This document shows positions 16,053 through 23,858 of a stretch of 64,000 bases of DNA, one piece after another (position 1 is the first letter of the stretch; every line of letters begins with the position of its first letter). The DNA is from Selenomonas sp. GTDB taxonomy: Bacteria; Bacillota_C; Negativicutes; Selenomonadales; Selenomonadaceae. The notes under the pieces are model-generated. The model had not been told where the DNA came from, ran no database searches, and saw only the letters and a program-made list of their open reading frames with translations. A program made the position numbers and the translations under genes. Location of the stretch: contig NZ_JAILPX010000134.1 of assembly GCF_024699275.1 (NCBI RefSeq), positions 62,001 through 126,000 of the forward strand, in the 5' to 3' direction.

Positions 16053-16724
16053 ATGATTAAGGTGATTATCGCCGATGACCAGGAACTCATACGGGAAAGT
16101 CTGAAGATTGTCTTGGATCAGAATGAAGATATGACCGTAACAGCTGTGGCGGAAAATGGTCAGATTCTGATGAACCTGTTGGAGAGAAGCCAGCCGGATG
16201 TGATTCTGATGGATGTGCGGATGCCGGAACTGGATGGTGTGGAAGCCACCCGGGAGGTTAAGCGGCTCTATCCGGCAGTCAAAATAATTATTCTCACTAC
16301 TTTTGACGATGATGAATATGTGTTTAATGCCTTGAAATATGGAGCCAGCGGATATCTCCTAAAGGGGGTATCCGTGCCGGAACTTACAGGAGCTATCCGG
16401 ACGGTGGTATCCGGAGGTGCAATGATCAATCCGGGGATAGTGGCAAAGGTCGTCAAGTTCTTTAATCAGATGGCTCAGAGCAGTACCACTGGGGAACCGG
16501 CGGCTGCCGCTGAGGGACTAAGCCGTACAGAGCGCAATATCGCGCTTTTGGTGGGACATGGTCTTTCCAATCGGGAAATTGCCCAAAGTCTGCGGCTTTC
16601 AGAAGGAACAGTGCGCAATGGCCTGTCCAGTACGCTGTCTAAATTAGGACTTCGCGACCGCACGCAGCTGGCTATCTGGGCTGTTCAGACGGGATTGGCA
16701 GCTGCTGAGGTGGATGTATCGTGA
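16053..16724 (+). CDS. NarL/FixJ-family response regulator
   Basis: A 223-residue regulator. The receiver domain (1-120) has the acidic pocket D8-D9, phosphoacceptor D54 in DVILMDVRMPELDG, T83-T84 in IILTTFDDD and K106 in GYLLKG. The LuxR-type helix-turn-helix (about 156-215) reads GLSRTERNIALLVGHGLSNREIAQSLRLSEGTVRN. It pairs with the kinase 26 nt upstream and is preceded by AGGGAGG. Its stop overlaps the start of the following binding-protein gene. Likely targets, by proximity only, are the sugar genes of the 10-18 kb region. Confidence 0.95.
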   Translation: MIKVIIADDQELIRESLKIVLDQNEDMTVTAVAENGQILMNLLERSQPDVILMDVRMPELDGVEATREVKRLYPAVKIIILTTFDDDEYVFNALKYGASGYLLKGVSVPELTGAIRTVVSGGAMINPGIVAKVVKFFNQMAQSSTTGEPAAAAEGLSRTERNIALLVGHGLSNREIAQSLRLSEGTVRNGLSSTLSKLGLRDRTQLAIWAVQTGLAAAEVDVS

Positions 16725-18016
16725 AGCGGGGCTTTATTCTTTACGTTGCCTGCCTGTTGCTGCTGACCTGTTTTTTGGGCTGGTATCTGACCCGTCCCAA
16801 GGTCCTGACCGTTGGACTTTTTGCAGGGAGCAATTGGAATGTGCCAGAGGGAGATTCCTATGCGTTGCTGGAAGCGGCCATTCAACGTTTTGAGGCCGAG
16901 CATCCCGGAGTGGCGGTAAGATATGTCAGCGGCATCCGCAAGGAGGATTACTCGGAATGGCTGGCTGAAGAACTGCTGAAAGGAGAAGAACCGGATATTT
17001 TCGTGGTTCCAGGAGAAGATTTTGACCTCTATGCTTCTATTGGGGCACTGGCCTCCCTTGAACAATCCATTAGCAGGGATACGGCGTTTGACCCGTCAGT
17101 CTACTATCCCATGACGCTGGATTATGGCCGATGGCAGGGGCGCAGTTATGCGTTACCTGTAGGTGCTGTGCCTACCTTGATGTTTGTCAATAAGACTTTG
17201 CTGGCCAAAGAGGGGATTCCCATTCCAGGCAATGATTGGACATGGCAGGATTTCCTGCGCATCTGCAAGGCGGTGACCAGGGATACTGATGGCGATGGGC
17301 GGTTGGACCAATTTGGCGTTTATGACTATACCTGGCGTAAGGCGGCGATTACCAATGATGTGCAGCTATTTTCGCCAGATGGCAGAAGTGCGGACTTTAC
17401 CAACAAAAAGATGGAAGAAGTCATGTATTTCATGAATGAACTGCAAGAGGTTCGGCAGGGGCAGGAGGTAACGGCCAAGGATTTCGATATGGGAAAGGTG
17501 GCTTTCCGTCCCTTTACATTTGCAGAATATCGCACCTATAAGCCCTATCCATGGCGCATAAAAAAATACAGTTCCTTTGAATGGGACTGTATCAAATTGC
17601 CCGCAGGACCTTCGGGACATAATGCTTCAATCATGCAAACCATGATTATGGCCATTAGTGCCCGAACCCGCGAACCCCGCCTTTCCTGGGAACTGTTGAA
17701 GACCATTTGTTATGACCCTGCCATACAGGAGCTGATGCTGACCAAATCCCAGGGGCTGCCCGCCCGCCGGGATGTGGTGGAATCACCGAAAGCCCAGAAG
17801 CTCTTTATGGCGGCAACTCCTGGCAGCGAGGAGATGAATTTGAAAGTTGTCAGCCAGGTTATGGATGATTCCTTGACCGAGCCGAAGTTTTCCCGTTATC
17901 GGGAGGCCATGAATCTGGCCGATTATAAGCTGGCGCAGATTATGCAGGAAAGTGTTTCGCTGGGTCGTGCCTTGAGCCAGGTACAGAAAGATATCAATGC
18001 CTTTTTAAGACAATAA
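16721..18016 (+). CDS. extracellular solute-binding protein family 1, membrane-anchored
   Basis: A 431-residue protein with one N-terminal membrane helix (about 4-22) and a family 1 (maltose-binding-like) solute-binding fold: LLEAAIQRFEAEHPGVAVRYVSG, GEEPDIFVVPGEDFDLYASIGALASLE, GRSYALPVGAVPTLMFVNKTLL and DWTWQDFLRICKAVTRDTDGDG. The segment DTDGDGRLDQFG resembles a Ca2+ loop. There is no canonical lipobox. The GTG start overlaps the response regulator stop (GTGA), giving translational coupling. No ABC permease or ATPase accompanies it, so it probably belongs to the sensory system, either as a second receptor or as a co-sensor. Ends the four-gene operon. Confidence 0.87.
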   Translation: MKRGFILYVACLLLLTCFLGWYLTRPKVLTVGLFAGSNWNVPEGDSYALLEAAIQRFEAEHPGVAVRYVSGIRKEDYSEWLAEELLKGEEPDIFVVPGEDFDLYASIGALASLEQSISRDTAFDPSVYYPMTLDYGRWQGRSYALPVGAVPTLMFVNKTLLAKEGIPIPGNDWTWQDFLRICKAVTRDTDGDGRLDQFGVYDYTWRKAAITNDVQLFSPDGRSADFTNKKMEEVMYFMNELQEVRQGQEVTAKDFDMGKVAFRPFTFAEYRTYKPYPWRIKKYSSFEWDCIKLPAGPSGHNASIMQTMIMAISARTREPRLSWELLKTICYDPAIQELMLTKSQGLPARRDVVESPKAQKLFMAATPGSEEMNLKVVSQVMDDSLTEPKFSRYREAMNLADYKLAQIMQESVSLGRALSQVQKDINAFLRQ

Positions 18017-18017
18017 C

Positions 18018-18046
18018 AAAAAACCGCCCTGAAGGCGGTTTTTTTC
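18018..18046. terminator. bidirectional terminator after the sensory operon
   Basis: AAAAAACCGCC and GGCGGTTTTTTT pair around CTGAA. It serves both the operon ending at 18016 and the Glc-type IIA gene ending at 18045 on the opposite strand. Confidence 0.9.
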
Positions 18047-18530
18047 ATACGGCTATGGCGTATTGCAGGACTTCATCACTGCCGGCTGCAACCTCACAGC
18101 CTGCAGTGCGTGTGGTTAATTCCTTGACTTTATCGTAATTTACAACCAATACAGGAGATATGAGGTTGATGGAATTTTTAGCCAGAACTGCCATATCAAG
18201 CTTGATAATCGGTGTACCAGCGGTAACCCGGTCTCCAGATTTTTTTAGAGCGGTAAGTCCCTCACCATTTAAGATGATGCTGTCCAGTCCTACATGTACG
18301 AGAATCTGGATGCCGTCATCCGTGGTGATGGCAAAGGCATGTTTTGTATCGAAGAACAGGGAAATTACGCCGTCACAGGGGGCAAGTACCGTATCGCTGG
18401 CCAGTTCAATGGCTAAACCATCGCCGGTGAGTTTTTCAGCAAATACAGGGTCAGGGACAGAGGACAATGCCAGCGTTTTTCCGGAGAAGGGTGCCAAAAT
18501 GACCTGGCACGGTGCTTTTGTTGCAGTCAT
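18045..18530 (-). CDS. orphan PTS glucose-type IIA protein (Crr-like)
   Basis: A 161-residue IIA-Glc domain protein. The two active-site histidines are present: H64 in FDTKHAFAI and H79, the phosphorylated one, in ILVHVGLDSIILNG. Other family blocks are ILAPFSGKTLALSSVPDPVFAEKLTGDGLAIEL and SGDRVTAGTPIIKLD. In many Firmicutes a single IIA-Glc serves several IIBC permeases; here it stands alone beside a sensory operon. The start is ATG 18530, 9 nt after AAAGGTGG, part of the 17-nt element shared with the Lac-type IIA gene. A trans-acting donor for IIA-less permeases is likely, but the partner is not shown by the sequence. Confidence 0.9.
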   Translation of the reverse strand: MTATKAPCQVILAPFSGKTLALSSVPDPVFAEKLTGDGLAIELASDTVLAPCDGVISLFFDTKHAFAITTDDGIQILVHVGLDSIILNGEGLTALKKSGDRVTAGTPIIKLDMAVLAKNSINLISPVLVVNYDKVKELTTRTAGCEVAAGSDEVLQYAIAV

Positions 18531-18539
18531 AGTATCGAG

Positions 18540-18556
18540 CCACCTTTCCATATCGT
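18540..18556 (-). repeat. 17-nt leader element, copy 2
   Basis: Identical to 10583-10599 (mRNA sense ACGATATGGAAAGGTGG), again containing the SD and placed exactly 9 nt before an ATG of an orphan PTS IIA gene. Confidence 0.7.
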
Positions 18557-18663
18557 ATGTAGTTTGATTCATAAGATAATTGATTGTATTTGCGAATTTT
18601 CTAATAAATCACTTGTTTATCTCTTATTTTACTACGAAATAATAAGAAGTCAAGGGGAATCCA

Positions 18664-19761
18664 TCAAGGTAAATTGGGGATATTTTTACTGATTGCCGTG
18701 TGGCGGATAATATCCTGAACTCGAAGGTCGATGGCCAGCTCTTGCTTATGCAGGGTTTCTGCCGTAGCAAATTCAGCAGGACTGTCTTCCCGGAGTGCCT
18801 TGACATAATGCTGCCAGGCTTTGATACTGGTTTCCGTAGCCTGTTGACGTTGGCGGGCCAAATATTGCGCCCCTGCCGGTACTTCCACATCATCGAGTTT
18901 TGTCTGGCGTTCTTGCAGGCCGGGAATGATATCGTCCTCAATCAAAGCGATGATGTTGGATTTCTGTTGTTTGGTCAGCTGTCCGTTTTTGCTGTTATTC
19001 AGGCGTTTGAAGTGATTCTGGAATACTTCAAAGTGTTGATTGCTTTCCGTGACGATGTCTTTTGTGCTGGCAATGTAGTCAGCAATATCCTTGTTATGGG
19101 CAGGCGCAATCTTGTCGAGATAGGCCTTGTAATTTTTGATATAGGCTACCTGCCAGTGACCATCTTCTGCCTGTTCCATGGATAGTAGCAGGGTAAAAGG
19201 AGTTTGGGTATAGTCTTCTGTTATTTCCACTTCAGCGGTGGCACTGTGCCCGGTATGCTCAACTTTACCAATCTTTACAAGGGTGGTGTTGCGCATCTGA
19301 CTGCGCTCCAGAAAGCGTTCGAAATCGATACCCAACTGGCGGCCCTTGAGGATGTCCGTCCCTTCTGGCAGACTCCAATTGCCGCTGCTGATGCGCATGA
19401 GGCCTGCGGATTTTAAGCCTTCTGCCAGTTGCGGTTTTATCATGATGTAGAATTTTTCAAACATCGCTTTGGTCTTTGGTGTCAGTTCGGAATCGTAGGC
19501 AAATAAGTCTACGGTCAAGTCATCGTAAGCCCGTGACGATAAAAGGTCCGTGTTTACATAGTGGTTGAAAAGTTCTTCATCTTGTTCGGCAAGGGCCGTT
19601 TGAACCTGGTTCAGTGCATATTCTGGAGTGCGGATATAAAAAAAGAAATACCAGACAGCGGCACCAATCAGGGCAGCAAGCAGGAGAAAGACGAAGGACA
19701 GCCGTCGTCTTTCCTGCAGGCGGCGTGCCCGCAATCGTTGTTGCCAAGTATAATCATCCAT
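18664..19761 (-). CDS. membrane-anchored protein, DUF2939-like
   Basis: A 365-residue protein with a basic N-terminus, one membrane helix (about 22-42: LSFVFLLLAALIGAAVWYFFFYI) and a large outside domain. The start of that domain (RTPEYALNQVQTALAEQDEELFNHYVN) and the VEHTGHSATAEVEI / PFTLLLSMEQAEDGHWQVAYIKNY blocks resemble DUF2939 proteins, which have an NTF2-like fold and unknown function. The C-terminal third is helical, with a long charged stretch. It is transcribed alone; GGAG lies 9 nt before ATG 19761. The DUF assignment is by eye and moderate. Confidence 0.65.
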   Translation of the reverse strand: MDDYTWQQRLRARRLQERRRLSFVFLLLAALIGAAVWYFFFYIRTPEYALNQVQTALAEQDEELFNHYVNTDLLSSRAYDDLTVDLFAYDSELTPKTKAMFEKFYIMIKPQLAEGLKSAGLMRISSGNWSLPEGTDILKGRQLGIDFERFLERSQMRNTTLVKIGKVEHTGHSATAEVEITEDYTQTPFTLLLSMEQAEDGHWQVAYIKNYKAYLDKIAPAHNKDIADYIASTKDIVTESNQHFEVFQNHFKRLNNSKNGQLTKQQKSNIIALIEDDIIPGLQERQTKLDDVEVPAGAQYLARQRQQATETSIKAWQHYVKALREDSPAEFATAETLHKQELAIDLRVQDIIRHTAISKNIPNLP

Positions 19762-19854
19762 CGTTAAAATCTCCGTTTCATAAAGTACCCTAATTATACT
19801 CGATATGTTAAAATAAGTCTACAAATCAGCAAGTGAAGGAGTATTTTTGCAGCA

Positions 19855-20295
19855 ATGAAATGGGTTAATCATGAAATTGTAACCGGCGTAATCGTTTATG
19901 GCTCTACAGGAGATTTACTGTCTACGGCCTTTGCTATGGCTGGTGCCATCTTTCCCGACAAGATAGAGGGACGCCCCGGAGCATCTTATTGGAGTTGGCG
20001 GGCCAGGCATCGGGGCTGGTCCCATTGGCCGATTATTTATATTGCTATTCTGGCCATCATGCAGTTGGGATTATTGCCACAGGGGGAAGATTTGGAACGG
20101 GGCGGAACCTTTATCTGTATCGGGGCATTGTTTCATATCCTAGAAGATGCCTTCTGTGGGAAGGTGCCGTTTCTATTACCCTGGCAGAAAGTGGGGATAA
20201 GGCTCTTCAAAGTCGGTTCGGTAACCGAGTACTTATTTTCTATGGCCGTCGTAATTTTCACCTATATTATTCACGCGCAATTTATGATAAAATGA
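19855..20295 (+). CDS. YdjM-type membrane-bound metal-dependent hydrolase
   Basis: A 146-residue membrane protein with about four segments. The motif RHRGWSHW (about residues 52-59) matches the HRGxTH signature of YdjM/DUF457 proteins, a phospholipase C-like fold of integral membrane hydrolases. The early NHE (residue 5-7), FPDK (AGAIFPDKIEG) and late FHILEDAFCGKVPFL supply the other expected His/Asp ligands. The function is unknown; E. coli YdjM is an SOS-induced member. AAGGAG lies about 12 nt before the ATG. The class III FBPase follows 30 nt downstream. Confidence 0.78.
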   Translation: MKWVNHEIVTGVIVYGSTGDLLSTAFAMAGAIFPDKIEGRPGASYWSWRARHRGWSHWPIIYIAILAIMQLGLLPQGEDLERGGTFICIGALFHILEDAFCGKVPFLLPWQKVGIRLFKVGSVTEYLFSMAVVIFTYIIHAQFMIK

Positions 20296-20327
20296 TAGTA
20301 AATCAATAAAAATAATAGCGCGGGGTG

Positions 20328-22247
20328 ATGATAGTGGTACATGGTGCAGCAGTCAAGGGGAAGCCCAATAAAATTATGCGCCTGTTGGCAGAGAAATATC
20401 CAACCAAGGAGTCGGTATATGAGCAGTTGATTTATTTGCAGTCAAGGCTGTCTCTGCCTAAGGGCATAGAGCATTTTATGAGTGATCTGCATGGGGAATA
20501 CGCATCGTTCTTCCATATTCTCAACAACTGTTCCGGAGTCATTCGGGAGAAGGTGGACTATGTTTTCGGAGAACGGCTCAGCGAGGAGGAGAAGGCAGAA
20601 TTCTGCACGCTGATCTATTATCCGAAGGAAAAAATTGAGCAGATTACCAACGCCCGCAAGAATACACCGGAGTGGTACAGGAAAAATCTTTCGCAGCTAT
20701 TGGAATTATCCAAACTGATGAGTTATAAGTACCCGGCTTCCAAAGTCTATGGCTTTATTCCAAAACGTTATGAGTCGGTGATTGTGGAGCTGATGAATAC
20801 CCGGCCGGAGGCGGATAATGCGCAGTTCGTTTACCATAAGCGCTTGTTGAATACCATTGTGCAGATTGACAGTGGTGCAGACTTTATTGAAGCGTTCACC
20901 GTGTTGATTAAGAGACTGGCCGTGGACCGGCTCCATATCGTAGGAGATTTCTTTGACCGGGGCAATCGTCCAGATGCCATACTGAATCTGTTGATGAAGC
21001 ATCCTTCGGTGGATATTCAGTGGGGGAATCATGATGTGCTCTGGATGGGGGCAGCATTGGGCAATGAAACCTGCATTGCCGCGGTGGTACGCAATTCCCT
21101 GCGTTATAATAATACCGATGTGCTGGAAAGAGGCTATGGCATCAGCCTGCGTCCATTGACCACCTTTGCTTCCCGCAGTTATCCGGATGCGAATCCTATC
21201 AAGGCGGCAGAAAAAGCCATTACCATGATGATGTTCAAATTGGAGGGACAGCTGATTCGCCGTCACCCGGAATACCAGATGGACAGTCGTCTGCTGCTGG
21301 ATAAGATTGATTTTCGCTCATCCCATGCTGTCCTGGGGGATGGTAAGCGCTATGAATTGGAAAGTGCTTATTTCCCCACGATTGATGAAGATACCCAGGA
21401 CCCTTATCAGCTGACGGAAAAGGAAAGCGCCATTATTGCGGACCTCAAATCCTACTTTGAGGAAAGTGTGGTTCTTCAGCGTCATGTGGATTATCTCTAT
21501 CAAAAGGGCAGTCTTTACACCCGCTATAATGGCAATCTCTTATTCCATGGCTGTGTGCTGTTGAATAAGGATGGCAGCATGCGTTCAATCCGCTATGATG
21601 GCCAGGAACTCAGTGGTCGCGCTTGGTTTGACCATTGTGACCATATGGCCAGGGAGGCTTATCTTCACCATACTCCAGTGGCGGTGGATTTCATGTATTT
21701 CCTCTGGTGCGGGCGGCTTTCACCGGTATCCGGACGGGAATTCAAGACCTTTGAACGGGCGTTGATTCCCGATGAAAGTACCTGGAAGGAACCGTCGGAT
21801 CCCTATTTCAAGTACATCAATGATGAAAAAATCTGTGCCATGGTCTTGACGGAGTTTGGCCTTGACCCAGCTAAAGGGCATATCATTAACGGGCATGTAC
21901 CGGTGAAGGTCAAAAAAGGCGAATCCCCCGTCAAAGCTGGCGGTAAGGCCATTATCATTGACGGGGGGTTCTGTAAAGCTTACCATAAGAAAACAGGGAT
22001 TTCCGGCTATACGCTGATTTCCAATTCCCGAGGCTTGCGGCTTTTACAGCATCAGAAGATTGCAGATGTCAGAGAGGCGTTGAGGGAAAACCATGATATT
22101 GAATCGGTATCGGAAACCGTGGAGCTGCAGTCCTGCAGAACCACTCTGGGCGATACGGATGAGGGAAAACTGATTCAGGACGAAATTACCGATTTGTACA
22201 ACCTGTTGCTGGCTTATCAGAATGGGTTGCTCAAGCCGCAGGAATAA
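20328..22247 (+). CDS. fbp: class III fructose-1,6-bisphosphatase
   Basis: A 639-residue enzyme of the Firmicute-type class III FBPase, which hydrolyses fructose 1,6-bisphosphate to fructose 6-phosphate in gluconeogenesis. The N-terminal block SRLSLPKGIEHFMSDLHGEYASFFHILNNCSG, the metallophosphatase motifs IVGDFFDRGNRPD and IQWGNHDVLWMG, and YFLWCGRLSPVSGR / IINGHVPVKVKKGESPVKA are all in place, and the length is typical. The start is uncertain: GTG 20325, ATG 20328 and GTG 20334 are in frame behind GCGCGGGG; ATG is taken. It would oppose the glycolytic flow fed by the PTS loci, so it is likely subject to carbon control, but no such site is evident. Confidence 0.95.
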   Translation: MIVVHGAAVKGKPNKIMRLLAEKYPTKESVYEQLIYLQSRLSLPKGIEHFMSDLHGEYASFFHILNNCSGVIREKVDYVFGERLSEEEKAEFCTLIYYPKEKIEQITNARKNTPEWYRKNLSQLLELSKLMSYKYPASKVYGFIPKRYESVIVELMNTRPEADNAQFVYHKRLLNTIVQIDSGADFIEAFTVLIKRLAVDRLHIVGDFFDRGNRPDAILNLLMKHPSVDIQWGNHDVLWMGAALGNETCIAAVVRNSLRYNNTDVLERGYGISLRPLTTFASRSYPDANPIKAAEKAITMMMFKLEGQLIRRHPEYQMDSRLLLDKIDFRSSHAVLGDGKRYELESAYFPTIDEDTQDPYQLTEKESAIIADLKSYFEESVVLQRHVDYLYQKGSLYTRYNGNLLFHGCVLLNKDGSMRSIRYDGQELSGRAWFDHCDHMAREAYLHHTPVAVDFMYFLWCGRLSPVSGREFKTFERALIPDESTWKEPSDPYFKYINDEKICAMVLTEFGLDPAKGHIINGHVPVKVKKGESPVKAGGKAIIIDGGFCKAYHKKTGISGYTLISNSRGLRLLQHQKIADVREALRENHDIESVSETVELQSCRTTLGDTDEGKLIQDEITDLYNLLLAYQNGLLKPQE

Positions 22248-22276
22248 ATCCTTGGCTGCTGGCCGGGATATTTTTC

Positions 22277-22858
22277 TCAATGGGTGGAGGATACGGCGCT
22301 ATAGCCGTTTTCCACGACATCAATCTTACCGGTACGGGGATGGAAAATCAGACCATGGATGGGAACATCAGCAGGAATCAGCGGATTGAGGCGGATGCGC
22401 TCTACGGTGTCTGTAACATTCTGTTCGGGATGATGGAATTCATCTGCCCATTCGGTGAGTTCCTTTTTGACCATATGGATGGCTTCTTGGGCGATTCCCC
22501 GTTGCAACATGGCTTTAGTGAGGCTTTCTGAGGTGGTATTGGCCATACCGCATTCATGGTGGCCAATCACGATGATTTCCTTCACCCCCAGTTCATAAAT
22601 GCATACGAGCAGGCTCCTGATGGTGCCATCGAACACGCCGGTAATGCCATTGCCGGCGGTTTTTATTACCTTGGCTTCGCCACGGCCGATGCCAAGAGCA
22701 GGTTCCAGAAAATTCACCAGCCGGGTATCCATGCAGGTGATCAGGGCTACCTGCTTTTGGGGCAGTTTGCTTTTCTTATGGTCCTCCTGGGTGTAATCTG
22801 CCGGTGGATGGGCACAGAATTCGGCATTGGCAGATAATATATCATCAAGAATGGACAT
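22277..22858 (-). CDS. beta-class carbonic anhydrase
   Basis: A 193-residue zinc enzyme for CO2/bicarbonate conversion. The zinc and catalytic residues are visible: C42-x-D44-x-R46 in LITCMDTRL, and H-x-x-C in VIGHHECGM at about 99-103. GIGRGEAKVIKTAGNGIT and TIRSLLVCIYELGVKEI are typical of the small Firmicute/Rv1284-like beta class. The N-terminal extension is short and cytoplasmic. AAAGGAGGGG precedes ATG 22858. It may share a transcript with the secreted protein gene upstream (22880), 21 nt away. Confidence 0.93.
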   Translation of the reverse strand: MSILDDILSANAEFCAHPPADYTQEDHKKSKLPQKQVALITCMDTRLVNFLEPALGIGRGEAKVIKTAGNGITGVFDGTIRSLLVCIYELGVKEIIVIGHHECGMANTTSESLTKAMLQRGIAQEAIHMVKKELTEWADEFHHPEQNVTDTVERIRLNPLIPADVPIHGLIFHPRTGKIDVVENGYSAVSSTH

Positions 22859-22879
22859 GCTAATCCCCTCCTTTTATAC

Positions 22880-23440
22880 TCAAAGGAATCCTGGCCGAAT
22901 ATTGATTTTCTGGCCATTTTTCAAGGTGATCTTTTGGACTAAACAACTGCGCATACCCACCATAAACAGTTCAAATTCATCGACATGGGGGAGTTTTTGC
23001 ATGAGCTCATCACGGCTTAATTTTTCGGAAAGGTTTTGGTCTATTTCGTCGCCATGGGGGTCGAGAATCATGAGATAGTAGTCGGCGGCGGGGATATCCT
23101 GGAAGAGAAAATGTCCCGCTTCATTGGTCGTGGTGTGGTAAATAGGCAGATTGACAGGAATCGTACCGGATTGGTACCATTTTTGCACGTCGGCATAGGG
23201 AAGCGCATTGAAATTAATACCTCGTTCAATCAGCCATATATCTGCTTGTTTGTTGGCTCTGCTTTTTTTGGGGGCACTCATATCCCACATCATGCCCGCG
23301 CCAGCTTCCCCCATGGCAATGCGCATGCCGCGTTCGGAATTGGGTAAATATACTTTTCCACTGATGGAACCGGATGCGGAAGCTATGGTGTTGCATGCCA
23401 ACAGCAGGCAAAATATCAGCAAGGTCAGTTTATATTTCAT
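22880..23440 (-). CDS. secreted protein with carboxypeptidase-regulatory-like fold
   Basis: A 186-residue protein with a signal peptide (MKYKLTLLIFCLLLACNTIASA, cleavage near ASA-SG). The mature part starts SGSISGKVYLPNSERG and later has TTNEAGHFLFQDIPAADYYLMILDPHG, the pattern of a carboxypeptidase-regulatory-like (CarboxypepD_reg) beta-sandwich. The end (VQKITLKNGQKINIRPGFL) fits a final strand. Its role is unknown; such domains often sit in surface or envelope proteins. The start ATG 23440 lies 9 nt after AGGAGG. It is 21 nt upstream of the carbonic anhydrase gene on the same strand. Confidence 0.7.
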   Translation of the reverse strand: MKYKLTLLIFCLLLACNTIASASGSISGKVYLPNSERGMRIAMGEAGAGMMWDMSAPKKSRANKQADIWLIERGINFNALPYADVQKWYQSGTIPVNLPIYHTTTNEAGHFLFQDIPAADYYLMILDPHGDEIDQNLSEKLSRDELMQKLPHVDEFELFMVGMRSCLVQKITLKNGQKINIRPGFL

Positions 23441-23510
23441 GGCAATCATCCTCCTGAAAATTTGATTATCTGTAGTAATCTTCGCGCTGCATGAGAAAAT
23501 TCCTGCTGTA

Positions 23511-23539
23511 TTGCCTGACTTACTATTTTGCGGTACACT
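23511..23539 (+). promoter_or_regulatory. promoter of yhdT-panF
   Basis: TTGCCT (23511-23516) and TACACT (23534-23539) with a 17-nt spacer, about 55 nt before the ATG at 23595. Confidence 0.5.
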
Positions 23540-23594
23540 AGATAGCGACGGTATGCACGGGTAAGGTGCAACTGTACGAAAGGAGATTACGTTT

Positions 23595-23858
23595 ATGACT
23601 GAGTGGGAAAAGTATCAGCAAATACGCCGGGAAGCCGCATATACGGGACTGGCGCTGCTGGTACTTATTTTGTTTTGGTGCTGGGCAGGTTTTGGCCTTA
23701 GCGGTGTGGAGATGGAGATATTTGGTCTGCCTTTATGGGTGGTGACCTCCAGTATCGGTGTGTGGTTTTTTGCCCTTGTGTTGGTACAGCTTCTTTTGAA
23801 ATATGTGTTCCGGGACATGTCCCTGACAGAGAAAAAGGGGGACGATGAAGATGAGTAA
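23595..23858 (+). CDS. yhdT: YhdT family small membrane protein
   Basis: An 87-residue protein with two membrane segments (about 17-36 and 48-70), of the YhdT/DUF997 family. WAGFGLSGVEMEIFGLPLWVVTSSIGVW is typical. In many genomes YhdT is encoded directly before the pantothenate symporter PanF, as here, and the two genes overlap by 8 nt. A role as a small subunit or assembly partner of PanF is plausible from this constant linkage, but unproven. AAAGGAG lies 8 nt before the ATG. Confidence 0.88.
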   Translation: MTEWEKYQQIRREAAYTGLALLVLILFWCWAGFGLSGVEMEIFGLPLWVVTSSIGVWFFALVLVQLLLKYVFRDMSLTEKKGDDEDE

